11,663 nt of DNA from Candidatus Heimdallarchaeota archaeon. GTDB taxonomy: Archaea > Asgardarchaeota > Heimdallarchaeia > Heimdallarchaeales > Kariarchaeaceae. This document shows positions 1-7,927 of the stretch, one piece after another. Each line of letters starts with the position of its first letter. Positions within the stretch are counted from its first letter, which is position 1. The stretch spans positions 1 through 11,663 of the forward strand of contig JAOUKW010000097.1 in NCBI GenBank assembly GCA_029882335.1, written 5' to 3'. The notes below the pieces were generated by a model that worked only from the letters and a program-made list of their open reading frames with translations, did not search any database and was not told where the DNA came from. The position numbers were made by a program, and so were the translations under genes.

Positions 1-3
1 TTT

Positions 4-2139
4 ATGAACAAGAAAAGATTCCCACATAGGGAATTAGAACCACTAATACGTGAATTATGGGAAAAAGAACATATCTATGCACATGACAAGCTAAATGGAA
101 ATAAACCATATATCATTGATACTCCCCCTCCCTATGCAAATGGTCAATTGCATCATGGTCATGGGATGAGTTATACTCATATTGATATAATTGCAAGGTA
201 TCGAAGACATTTCCAACCGGTGATCTTTCCTCTTTGTTTTGATGACAATGGATTACCAACAGAGAAATTTACAGAGAAGAAGTACAATATAACTCTTGGA
301 AATTATCCAAGCAATTTCACTGAACTTTGTCATAATGAGGCATCTAAATCAATTGAAACTCAGATAGAACAATTTTCTGCTCTTGGTATGTCGTTCAGTG
401 ATTCTATTGCATACAGAACATACGATGAGAGAAGTCATAGAATAACACAAAAGAACTTCATTGAGTTATACAATAAAGGCTTGATTACACGTCAATTGGA
501 ACCCCAATTATATTGTATTACCTGTAGAACTGCCTTATCTATGGCAGATTTGGAAACAGCAAAAAGAGAATCAGAATTACTGTACCTTAAATTCCCTACG
601 TCAAATGGAGAATACATTCTTATCGCTACAACGCGACCAGAACTATTAGAAGCTTGCGTTGGAATATTTTTTCATCCAGATGATATTCAAATGGTAAAGA
701 CGATATCAATATTTCATCCACTTACAGGATTGCCCCTACCAATGTATACAGACGATAGAATAGATATGTCATTTGGGTCAGGTATCATGATGTGTTGTAC
801 ATTTGGAGATCAATTGGATTTACAATTATTCAGAGAATATAGTCTAGATTTAATATCTATTATTGATTATGATGGTTTGTTTAATTCTAAATCACAGCTT
901 CTCAACGGATTATCAATTTCAGAAGGAAGGGAAATAATGATTCAATATTTAAAAGATAAAGAAATAATAACCTCAAGAAATAAAATTATTCAAGATGTAG
1001 CTACCTGTGAAAGATGTAAAACACCAATAGAGATAATACTATCTAAACAATGGTCTTTGAATATTTTATCACTTAAAGATGAGTTATTGGAGTTGAAAAA
1101 ACAGATCAAATGGTATCCTCAATATATGGAAATAAGACTTGAAAATTGGATTAGAGGTCTTAGGTGGAATTGGATTATTTCAAGACAGAGAAAATATGGT
1201 ATTCCTATTCCTGCATTTTATTGTAATAAATGTGATAATATACTTTTTCCTTCAATCTCTGAACTTCCTGTTGACCCAAAATTGTCAATACAAGCATTAT
1301 CAAAATGTAAATCTTGTTATTCTGGAGTATATATTGCTGAAACAGATGTTTTTGATACTTGGATGACCAGTTCATTAAGTCCTCAAATTATTAAAGATAT
1401 TTATTTTCCAGATGATGAAGAGTTGATATTTGATCTCAGACCACAAGCACATGAAATAATTAGAACTTGGACATTCTATACTATGTTTAAAGCATATACT
1501 TTGAATGGAAAGAAACCTTGGGAATCAATAATGTTATCTGGATGGGGTTTAGGATTTAAAGAAAAGGGAAAAAGAAAACAGAAAGCATCCAAATCAAGTG
1601 GTTCAGGCACCAATCCATTAAACATAATTGATGAATATGGTGCAGATGTTTTTAGATACTGGAGTAGTATGGCTAGACCTGGAAAGGATCAACATTTAGA
1701 TGAAAAAATTCTAATTCGTGGTCGGAAATTAGTAACAAAATTATATAATGCTTGTAAGATAATTTTAATACTTCGAGATCGAGTAAAGAAAAATAATTTT
1801 GAGATGATAAGCGAAATCTCGAATATCATGCAATTAGAACTGCAAGATGTAAAACATTATTACAAAGAGCAAATGGATGAATTCAATTATACAGATGCTT
1901 TGAAAAAAGTAGAACAATCATTTTGGAAGATATACTGCTCCAATTATATAGAACAATTAAAGAAAATGATGGATATATCGCTTCAAGAATATAATATTTT
2001 AATTAAATGTTTTTTCGATTATTTATTGCTATTTTCCCCATTTTTACCCTTTATAACAGAGTATCTAAATTTCATAATTTCCACTGATGTAAAAAACGAT
2101 GTGAATTATTCTTCAATCCATTTACTTCAGTTTAATTGA
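4..2139 (+). CDS. valS: Valyl-tRNA synthetase-like class Ia aminoacyl-tRNA synthetase, short form
   Basis: Attaches valine to tRNA(Val) in the cytoplasm if active. Visible motifs: class I HxGH signature as HHGH (residues 50-53), the ValRS-type DDNGLPTE (80-87), an editing domain with ATTRPELLEACV (208-219) and the archaeal-style FGSG...CTFGDQLD (257-272), cysteine pairs at 171/174, 335/338, 407/410 and 435/438 that may bind zinc, WIISRQRKYGIPIP (390-403), DTWMTSSLSPQI (451-462) and KASKS (527-531) in place of KMSKS. An anticodon-binding helical region follows to the stop. At 711 residues it is shorter than the roughly 800-950 usual for ValRS; most of the shortfall lies after KASKS. The reading frame is unbroken, so this is not an obvious pseudogene. 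The ATG at base 4 fits the usual ValRS N-terminus, but an upstream start cannot be excluded because the window begins there. It may be the only ValRS or a second, divergent copy. Confidence 0.92.
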   Translation: MNKKRFPHRELEPLIRELWEKEHIYAHDKLNGNKPYIIDTPPPYANGQLHHGHGMSYTHIDIIARYRRHFQPVIFPLCFDDNGLPTEKFTEKKYNITLGNYPSNFTELCHNEASKSIETQIEQFSALGMSFSDSIAYRTYDERSHRITQKNFIELYNKGLITRQLEPQLYCITCRTALSMADLETAKRESELLYLKFPTSNGEYILIATTRPELLEACVGIFFHPDDIQMVKTISIFHPLTGLPLPMYTDDRIDMSFGSGIMMCCTFGDQLDLQLFREYSLDLISIIDYDGLFNSKSQLLNGLSISEGREIMIQYLKDKEIITSRNKIIQDVATCERCKTPIEIILSKQWSLNILSLKDELLELKKQIKWYPQYMEIRLENWIRGLRWNWIISRQRKYGIPIPAFYCNKCDNILFPSISELPVDPKLSIQALSKCKSCYSGVYIAETDVFDTWMTSSLSPQIIKDIYFPDDEELIFDLRPQAHEIIRTWTFYTMFKAYTLNGKKPWESIMLSGWGLGFKEKGKRKQKASKSSGSGTNPLNIIDEYGADVFRYWSSMARPGKDQHLDEKILIRGRKLVTKLYNACKIILILRDRVKKNNFEMISEISNIMQLELQDVKHYYKEQMDEFNYTDALKKVEQSFWKIYCSNYIEQLKKMMDISLQEYNILIKCFFDYLLLFSPFLPFITEYLNFIISTDVKNDVNYSSIHLLQFN

Positions 2140-2204
2140 TCTATTTATACAATACTACATTAAAATAGAATATTATTTGATTCTTGTATTAGGAGATAAT
2201 AAAA

Positions 2205-2213
2205 TTTAAATAA
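2205..2213 (+). promoter_or_regulatory. TATA-like box for the small TPR protein gene
   Basis: TTTAAATAA is centred 25 bases before the ATG at 2234. This is the spacing expected when an archaeal transcript starts at, or next to, the start codon (leaderless mRNA). No Shine-Dalgarno sequence lies close to the ATG. The assignment rests on position and composition only, and AT-rich DNA gives such boxes by chance. Confidence 0.45.
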
Positions 2214-2233
2214 TTACCATTGGATTTTTTTTC

Positions 2234-2758
2234 ATGAACAAAGAATTAGATGATTTTTTAAGAAAGGTTGAATTTTTGCTTTATGATGAAAAAGATCCAA
2301 AAGCAGCGATTGAAGTCCTTGATGAAATATTATTGATCTATTCTAATTCATTTTATACATTGTATTATCTAATGGTTGCGTATTACCAATTGGATAAATT
2401 CCAAGAGGCACTTGATTATGCAGAGAATTTAGTCTCTTTAAATGAGGAAACAGAATCAGTTACTATTGAAAAACAATATAATTATCTTAATCTAATGAAA
2501 GCAAAAGTCCTTCAAGAAAATCCTAATTTAGACATAGGAAAATCTTATCAATCACCAATCGTAATAATTGCAGATAATACTTCAGAGGGTATTAAAAAGG
2601 AATATCAGTTTATACAATTAGTACATTCACAATACAAACGAGTGAAACAAAGTCTACAAAATACAGAAAGTGGAGTTTATGATGTTATTACCATTGAAAT
2701 AAATGGAATTCAACAAGATTATTATTTTGAAATTTCCTCTTTTTTTGGTAATTGGTAA
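2234..2758 (+). CDS. Small TPR-domain protein of unknown function
   Basis: A soluble 174-residue protein with no signal peptide or membrane segment. Residues about 5-38 and 40-73 look like two tetratricopeptide-type helix pairs (for example AAIEVLDEILLIY, then YYLMVAYYQLDKFQEALDYA), which normally mediate protein contacts. The C-terminal part (about 105-174) is different: a predicted strand (SPIVIIAD), a basic helix (QFIQLVHSQYKRVKQSL), then strands ending in an aromatic tail (DYYFEISSFFGNW). I do not recognise this second domain. The gene stands alone, with its own TATA-like box, and runs tail-to-tail with the histidine phosphatase gene; the stop codons are 10 bases apart. No function can be assigned beyond a probable adaptor or scaffold role. 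Confidence 0.85.
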   Translation: MNKELDDFLRKVEFLLYDEKDPKAAIEVLDEILLIYSNSFYTLYYLMVAYYQLDKFQEALDYAENLVSLNEETESVTIEKQYNYLNLMKAKVLQENPNLDIGKSYQSPIVIIADNTSEGIKKEYQFIQLVHSQYKRVKQSLQNTESGVYDVITIEINGIQQDYYFEISSFFGNW

Positions 2759-2768
2759 TCAGTAATAT

Positions 2769-3392
2769 TCATTCATTTGATGACTCTATCGATTGAGGAA
2801 TATTATTGTGATTTAGCTGGATATATTTCCAACTGCCATTTGACTTCGATAATTTTATAATATCAGTGTTATATATGGTCTCGGCTGTTAAATTAAGATA
2901 ATAATTTAAAATTGCTCTCATAATCCCTCCATGACTAAATATTAATATTCTATTGAATTTTTTATTTTGTGAATTTTTAAGAATTTTATTAAACACTTCT
3001 GCAGCTCTTGATTTAAAATCGACCAATTTTTCTGCACCAAATTTACCATTAAATAAGTCTTCTCTTAAATAAGCATGTTCTCTGAATTGATCCTTGGAAA
3101 AATCTAATGTTGAAGAATGAATTCCCTCTAATTCGCCTAAGCCTATTTCCTTTAAATTATCCACTATTTCTAATTTTGGATGATCTATTTGGATTTTTAA
3201 GGCAATTAATGCAGTATCTCTGGCTCGTTGTAGGGGAGAAGAATATACCATATCATAATCTTTTGGTAAATATTCCCGGATTAATCTTGCCTGATGAATA
3301 CCTAAATCAGATAGGGGAGAATCAAACTGTCCCTGAATAGTTCCATCATTGTTTGATTTACTTTGACCGTGTCTTATTAGGTAAATTTCCAT
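2769..3392 (-). CDS. Histidine phosphatase family protein (phosphoglycerate mutase-like)
   Basis: Member of the histidine phosphatase superfamily, cytoplasmic, 207 residues from the ATG at 3392. The N-terminus gives the catalytic RHG motif (IYLIRHGQSKSN; R7, phospho-accepting H8), followed by the phosphate-pocket segment SSPLQRARDT with R56, a conserved acidic site around LKEIGLGELEG (E82), and the second histidine in IFSHGG (H154). All expected active-site residues are present, so an active phosphatase is likely. Substrate cannot be read from sequence: relatives include phosphoglycerate mutases, alpha-ribazole phosphatases and broad-specificity phosphatases, and no cobamide or glycolysis genes lie nearby. 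A TTG at 3401 would add three residues, but the ATG directly precedes the beta strand that starts the fold and sits 26 bases from a TATA-like box, so it is preferred. It is divergent from the rhomboid-like gene. Confidence 0.94.
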   Translation of the reverse strand: MEIYLIRHGQSKSNNDGTIQGQFDSPLSDLGIHQARLIREYLPKDYDMVYSSPLQRARDTALIALKIQIDHPKLEIVDNLKEIGLGELEGIHSSTLDFSKDQFREHAYLREDLFNGKFGAEKLVDFKSRAAEVFNKILKNSQNKKFNRILIFSHGGIMRAILNYYLNLTAETIYNTDIIKLSKSNGSWKYIQLNHNNIPQSIESSNE

Positions 3393-3413
3393 ATGTATCA
3401 ATTATTTTAATTG

Positions 3414-3422
3414 CTTATATTA
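3414..3422 (-). promoter_or_regulatory. TATA-like box for the histidine phosphatase gene
   Basis: Read on the minus strand, TAATATAAG is centred 26 bases upstream of the ATG at 3392, which fits a leaderless archaeal transcript. It supports choosing this ATG over the TTG at 3401. The about 190-base region up to 3582 is shared with the divergent rhomboid-like gene and is almost purely A/T. Confidence 0.45.
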
Positions 3423-3550
3423 CTTAGTTTAGATAGAATTTATTTATTCTTCAATTCAATAGAGTAATTTTCTTTTTTCAATAACAAGGAATATTATAAT
3501 TTAATAATAAAATTCTCAAAAAATAATCCAATAATTATTGAAATTTGCAA

Positions 3551-3560
3551 ATAAATAAAA
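3551..3560 (+). promoter_or_regulatory. TATA-like box for the rhomboid-like gene
   Basis: ATAAATAAAA lies about 27 bases before the GTG start at 3583 and is the best TATA candidate in the divergent intergenic region. No Shine-Dalgarno motif precedes the GTG, so a leaderless transcript is likely. The call is based on spacing only. Confidence 0.35.
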
Positions 3561-3582
3561 GCTAAAATCAATTTGTTAATCT

Positions 3583-4380
3583 GTGGAGTTTGATTGTTCA
3601 ATTGAGAAAAATAAAACACCATTTGCATCATTGGGTTTGCTTTTATTATTTTACATTATTGGGTTGATTTTCTTAGACACATCTAATTTTACTACACCGG
3701 ATACTTATAGAATGGATACATATACAATTAGAATACAAACACTTGATAGTTTTGCTTTACTTCCTGTTTTTAAAGTACAATGGTCAATATTGAGTTATTA
3801 CTTAATTCACTTTGCACCTGTTCATTACGGATATTCAGGTATGTTGCTGTTATATTATATGGTAGGCTTGGAAAAAGCTACAAATAAAAGAATTGTACTC
3901 CTAACATTTTTTGGAACCAGTATACTAACACCATTCATTTTTGGTCCTCCTCTTTTTATTTTGTCGGGTAAATATTCATTCCTTCTCAAGTTCTTTCTAA
4001 TTCAGTCTTACTATCTTGGTTCATCACCAGGTATTTGGGGTACCATTGGAATGAGTGCCCCTGTTTGCAGAAAGAGAAAATTTTTTTGGGTAGGTATCTT
4101 TTTAATGCTGATCCCGGAGTTTATCCTAAAGATAGTTGCAGGTACAGGAGATATAACTGCTAATGTCATCCACGTACTTATTTTTTTGATTACTTGGTTT
4201 GTCTCTCATAAATTTATTAAATACCATAATAATCATGGAAAATCAGGTGAATTAAAAAGAAATAGAAAAGAAGATCTACCCTATATATTTGGAATTTTAA
4301 TGCATGGGTTGATTATGATTATTTATTTTATTGACCAACTAGGTATTCTGAAGTCGAATATTTTAAGATATATTTTATAA
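3583..4380 (+). CDS. Divergent rhomboid-like intramembrane serine protease (putative)
   Basis: A 265-residue multi-pass membrane protein with a hydrophobic first segment at residues 15-31 and further segments to about 250. Three short patches line up with rhomboid proteases at the right spacing. IHFAPVH (75-81), followed by GLE (95-97), matches the GlpG pattern HFSLMH...E: both histidines and the glutamate coincide, with Ser85 where the oxyanion asparagine sits. GSSPGIWGTIG (146-156) matches GLSGVVYALMG and places Ser148 at the nucleophile. ITANVIH (191-197) matches MANGAH and places His197 at the base. The glycines normally following that histidine are missing (VLIFLITW), so helix packing must differ. 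A late C-terminal hydrophobic stretch follows a basic loop. GTG at 3583 is the first start after an in-frame stop at 3577. An inactive rhomboid-like pseudoprotease is the main alternative. Confidence 0.65.
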   Translation: MEFDCSIEKNKTPFASLGLLLLFYIIGLIFLDTSNFTTPDTYRMDTYTIRIQTLDSFALLPVFKVQWSILSYYLIHFAPVHYGYSGMLLLYYMVGLEKATNKRIVLLTFFGTSILTPFIFGPPLFILSGKYSFLLKFFLIQSYYLGSSPGIWGTIGMSAPVCRKRKFFWVGIFLMLIPEFILKIVAGTGDITANVIHVLIFLITWFVSHKFIKYHNNHGKSGELKRNRKEDLPYIFGILMHGLIMIIYFIDQLGILKSNILRYIL

Positions 4381-4476
4381 ATGTTACATTTTATCAAAAA
4401 ATCAATAGTCTAATTTACTATTTATTTAATATTATTTGTACTGAAAACTGTTATTCAAATTCTCTTTAATAAAAAA

Positions 4477-4487
4477 ATATAAATAAT
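4477..4487 (+). promoter_or_regulatory. TATA-like box for the surface repeat protein gene
   Basis: AATATAAATAA is placed so that transcription would start near 4508, giving a leader of about 30 bases that carries the ribosome-binding site at 4526-4530. Several nearby A/T runs could serve equally well, so this is tentative. Confidence 0.4.
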
Positions 4488-4525
4488 ATTTTCTATTAAC
4501 AAAAATAACATTTACATTTTTTAAT

Positions 4526-4530
4526 GGAGG
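4526..4530 (+). promoter_or_regulatory. Shine-Dalgarno site that fixes a TTG start
   Basis: GGAGG is followed by seven bases and then TTG at 4538. It is a clear Shine-Dalgarno site in front of a protein gene here, and it decides the start: the codon is TTG, and the encoded N-terminus is a proper signal peptide (MKHQKLTISVSIFIIW). The ATG overlapping it at 4524 runs into a stop after five codons. Confidence 0.85.
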
Positions 4531-4537
4531 AAAAATA

Positions 4538-7500
4538 TTGAAACATCAAAAATTAACAATTAGTGTGTCTATATTTATAATATGGAGTATGTCACTCTCA
4601 GGATTGGTACCTGTTCAGAATGCTCAAGGATTTATTTCCTTGGATGCATCTAGATCTACATATCTAACCTATCTTGGTTATGATTATTTTGAATTAAATG
4701 CTATGGATGCAACTTATGATATAGCATGGTCGTTTTCGGGTTCAATAATAAAACCAGCAGCCTATGCTATGACCTATAATGACTTTGCATCTTTTGTTGA
4801 TACATATAATATACCTGCGACTGCAACAGTACTCAATGCAGGAGGTTTAGTATTTAGTGCTTCTGGGAATTTTATTCCTACCTCATCCGGTACTTGGATT
4901 ATTTTATTCCGTCATAACCAATCAGGTGTTGGGGGTGGATATGTTACGATTGCTGCAACTGCTACTCAAAACCTACCATATATTCAAAGTCATACTTTGA
5001 CAACATTGAATAACAACGCAGATGTGAATAACCTAGTTGATTCCGTGCGCATTACTTTTGATCCGAATATTGGCGGAGGTAGAACAGCAACTGCTACATT
5101 TACAGCATATTTATATGATTCAGACGATAATTATTCTGGTTTATCAAGCAGTGGATCGTTTACTTTTACCGGAACTCAAGTAAATAGTTTTCAATTAACG
5201 GTTGGCTATGTCACTGAATCTGATGACTATTACATTAAATTATATATGACCTATAATGGAGCAACCACTTTACAATTAACAACAATTGCAAATAGACTGT
5301 GGGAATTAGCAAGTCATCCATTTGTTGCATCAGCAGTGGTAGAACCGTATTCGTTTGATGGAGATGCTTCATCAGATTCGGCTAAATTTGCGATAAATGT
5401 AGATTTTAATACAGGTTACTCAGGAATAGTAGCAATTTACGCTGGGTTGTATCGAACAGGTGGCACTTTTATTAGAGGCGTCGGTTTTACTGATTATACA
5501 TTTACAGGTACAACTACAGCCGATCTTGTGAGAGTGGATTTAGGATCTGTGACTACGACATCAACATATTATATTTATTATCAGATAATTTGGAATAATG
5601 GCGTTGTCTCTGCAACATTTAATACACCTACTTTTTCATTAAATGCAGTTCAACCTGCTGCACCATTTTTACAATCCCTAACCACTACCCTCTATGATGA
5701 AGATACAGATGGAAATAATGATGGAGTTAGAGCAAATTTCAATCCTGATTTCAATGGAATGTATTCTGGTACGGCCACTGTAACTATTACACTCAGCTTA
5801 TGGAATGGTGCATCTTGGGTAACTCAAAATACACAGAGTTCATCATTCACTTTCTCTCAGCAGACTGTTGATGCATTTCAGATAGATATGGGGACTGCAA
5901 CAACTACTGGTTCTCACCGATTGTCGGGATATGTAACATTTAGTGGTACAAATAGTGCTACAGTTTCAACTGCTAGCTTCACTTTAAACGCGTATATCCC
6001 TCCGTCGCCATATATTGCAAGTTTAACCACCACTACATATGATTTTGATACTGATGGAAATATTGATAGTGTAAAAGCAAATGTCAATCCTGATTTTAAT
6101 CTTGCGTATTCTGGGACAGTAACGATTATAGCAAGCTTATATACATCTACAGGAACTCTTGTTACTTCACAAACCAGATCATATTCAACAACAGGTCAAG
6201 CTACCACGGTTTATACCATTGATTTAGGATATGTTTATACTACTGGATTATATTATGTACAAGCTCAACTTAAATATCTAAATGTATTAAAGGATACGAA
6301 GACAAGTACAAATTTCAATCTAAATGCCTATGTTCCTCCACCTGTTTTTAGATCTGTTAGTCATAGTACCTCTGATGCAGATGGTGATCTAAATGTTGAT
6401 ACACTTCAGATTAATGTTGACGCAGATTTTACACCTGGATATAGTGATAGTGTGACTATATTTGTTGAATTCTACAGACCTGATAATTCTCTAAGAAATA
6501 ATGTATCGCAAGTGGTTGTTGTTAACGGACAAGCTGTGTCTCCTGTTAGTTTTAATCTAGGTGGTGCTGATGTGAGTGGATTACATAAATACCATGCAAA
6601 AATATATTATCTTGGAGTACTTTACTCACATGCGATTGTTTCTATAGACCTAGATAAGGTAAAAGCCCCCCCAACTCTGACTGTCAATGGGGTTTATCTT
6701 TATGATACAGATAATGATCAAAATAATGACAGTGTGAATATATTATTCGATGTCGATTATGAACCTGGATACACAACTCAAGTCACAGTGAGTATAAATC
6801 TATATTCAGACTTAGGCGATTTACTCCAGTCATTCAATGTGATCTTAACGATTTATGGAAATATGGTGGATATTTTTAATGAAACAGTTTCAATTGCTCC
6901 AGGTCAGGGAGATTATTATATTACTGTGGCCTTATACCACCTTGGTTCTTTAATAGATGAACAAACTACAGCAAATTTCTTTTTAAATTCACTTTACGAG
7001 GAGCCTTATTTCTATGATTATTACTATGATCTGACAGATAATGATGATAATGGACAAAATGATGGTGTAATTGTTTATTTTGATGTTGACTATCCTGATG
7101 GTATTATTGATGATGTTATGATTATTGCTGAATTATATTTAGGAATGAATGATTTAATATCAACAATTAGTGGGAATTTTACAATAAATGGAACTGAAGC
7201 ATTGTTGAATGAATTAAACTTTGGATTTGTAACCGTAACGGGAGGTTATTTCATTAAACTTCATCTATATAAAGGTGATAATATAATAGAAAGTGTTTTT
7301 ACGTCTACATTCACTTTATACGCATATGAAGAAGCTCCTATTTTAGATCGTATAAATGTCAATCCATATCAATCTATAGGAGGTAATACAATTGATTCAG
7401 TCTCTATTTCTATATCTCCATATTTCAATATGATATCAGAAGGTTTAGTTACAATAAAAGTATTTCTCTATCACCAAACAAGTGGAACTATTATAAATTC

Positions 7501-7828
7501 GAATACCGATCAGCAGACAATTACAGATACTGCAATCACAATATCCTATGATTTAGGCAAAACTACAAGAGATGGACAACACTATGTCTTAGTTGAATTA
7601 TTTTATTTATCTACAACAAATCCAGATGTATCCTTGACGAGTAGTATATTCAATCTTGAATTAGGGCAATCATCGAATCCATCATCATCTAGTAGGAATC
7701 AAATAAGTCAAGATGTAACTGATGAAGGCACCAATTTAAACTATCCTTCATTTTGGGTATTCATCCTATCTTTTGGTGTTTTTGTCCTTGTAAAAAAAAG
7801 TCTTATCAATAAAATTAGGAAAAATTAG
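4538..7828 (+). CDS. Secreted, membrane-anchored surface protein with eight beta-type repeats
   Basis: A 1096-residue exported protein. Residues 1-30 form a Sec signal peptide (basic start, hydrophobic core ISVSIFIIWSMSLSG, likely cut near QNAQ). Residues 31-145 form a distinct beta-rich domain (FSASGNFIPTSSGTWIILF) that recalls cell-surface beta sandwiches of the PPC or GOLD type; this is inference. Residues 146-1044 hold eight repeats of about 105-115 residues. A Ser-rich linker (1045-1065) leads to a single membrane helix (about 1069-1085, SFWVFILSFGVFVLV) and a basic tail, so the bulk faces outside with the C-terminus in the cytoplasm. Most repeats carry an Asp-rich DxDxDG-like loop suited to calcium. 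No catalytic motif was seen. Likely roles are cell-envelope stalk, adhesion or S-layer-associated protein. The gene is monocistronic, starting at TTG behind a strong Shine-Dalgarno site. Confidence 0.92.
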   Translation: MKHQKLTISVSIFIIWSMSLSGLVPVQNAQGFISLDASRSTYLTYLGYDYFELNAMDATYDIAWSFSGSIIKPAAYAMTYNDFASFVDTYNIPATATVLNAGGLVFSASGNFIPTSSGTWIILFRHNQSGVGGGYVTIAATATQNLPYIQSHTLTTLNNNADVNNLVDSVRITFDPNIGGGRTATATFTAYLYDSDDNYSGLSSSGSFTFTGTQVNSFQLTVGYVTESDDYYIKLYMTYNGATTLQLTTIANRLWELASHPFVASAVVEPYSFDGDASSDSAKFAINVDFNTGYSGIVAIYAGLYRTGGTFIRGVGFTDYTFTGTTTADLVRVDLGSVTTTSTYYIYYQIIWNNGVVSATFNTPTFSLNAVQPAAPFLQSLTTTLYDEDTDGNNDGVRANFNPDFNGMYSGTATVTITLSLWNGASWVTQNTQSSSFTFSQQTVDAFQIDMGTATTTGSHRLSGYVTFSGTNSATVSTASFTLNAYIPPSPYIASLTTTTYDFDTDGNIDSVKANVNPDFNLAYSGTVTIIASLYTSTGTLVTSQTRSYSTTGQATTVYTIDLGYVYTTGLYYVQAQLKYLNVLKDTKTSTNFNLNAYVPPPVFRSVSHSTSDADGDLNVDTLQINVDADFTPGYSDSVTIFVEFYRPDNSLRNNVSQVVVVNGQAVSPVSFNLGGADVSGLHKYHAKIYYLGVLYSHAIVSIDLDKVKAPPTLTVNGVYLYDTDNDQNNDSVNILFDVDYEPGYTTQVTVSINLYSDLGDLLQSFNVILTIYGNMVDIFNETVSIAPGQGDYYITVALYHLGSLIDEQTTANFFLNSLYEEPYFYDYYYDLTDNDDNGQNDGVIVYFDVDYPDGIIDDVMIIAELYLGMNDLISTISGNFTINGTEALLNELNFGFVTVTGGYFIKLHLYKGDNIIESVFTSTFTLYAYEEAPILDRINVNPYQSIGGNTIDSVSISISPYFNMISEGLVTIKVFLYHQTSGTIINSNTDQQTITDTAITISYDLGKTTRDGQHYVLVELFYLSTTNPDVSLTSSIFNLELGQSSNPSSSSRNQISQDVTDEGTNLNYPSFWVFILSFGVFVLVKKSLINKIRKN
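4973..7669 (+). repeat. Eight tandem ~110-residue protein repeats with calcium-loop motifs
   Basis: The repeats are visible at protein level, not as DNA copies. Approximate residue limits in the surface protein: 146-258, 259-373, 374-487, 488-600, 601-710, 711-821, 822-931 and 932-1044. Each starts near a proline-containing junction (for example APFLQSL, SPYIASL, PPVFRSV, APILDRI). Next come an Asp-rich loop, then D(S/G)V plus a strand such as KANVNPDF, a Tyr-Ser/Thr turn, two or three beta strands, and an end like FTLNAY. The loop is canonical in repeats 3-7 (D387/D389/D391/D395; D502/D504/D506/D510; D613/D615/D617/D621; D723/D725/D727/D731; D834/D836/D842), reduced in repeat 2 (D274/D276/D280) and lost in repeats 1 and 8. 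Confidence 0.85.
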
Positions 7829-7927
7829 AGTTTAATATAAGAAAATAACAAAATTTACTTAGTCAGATTTATTAATTACATCAAAACATCATTGTAATTT
7901 ATCAAAAAACTTTTTTAGTATAATTGT

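Noticed and set aside
1139..1366. A 75-codon frame inside the synthetase gene
   Set aside because: It is a shadow of the synthetase gene in another frame; the main frame carries clear family motifs through the same bases.
3107..3340. A 77-codon plus-strand frame opposite the histidine phosphatase
   Set aside because: It lies antisense to conserved active-site codons of the phosphatase and shows no motif of its own.
4538..7828. The long repeat protein as a mobile-element or phage tail protein
   Set aside because: It has a Sec signal peptide and a C-terminal membrane anchor, and no integrase, phage or insertion-sequence genes are nearby.
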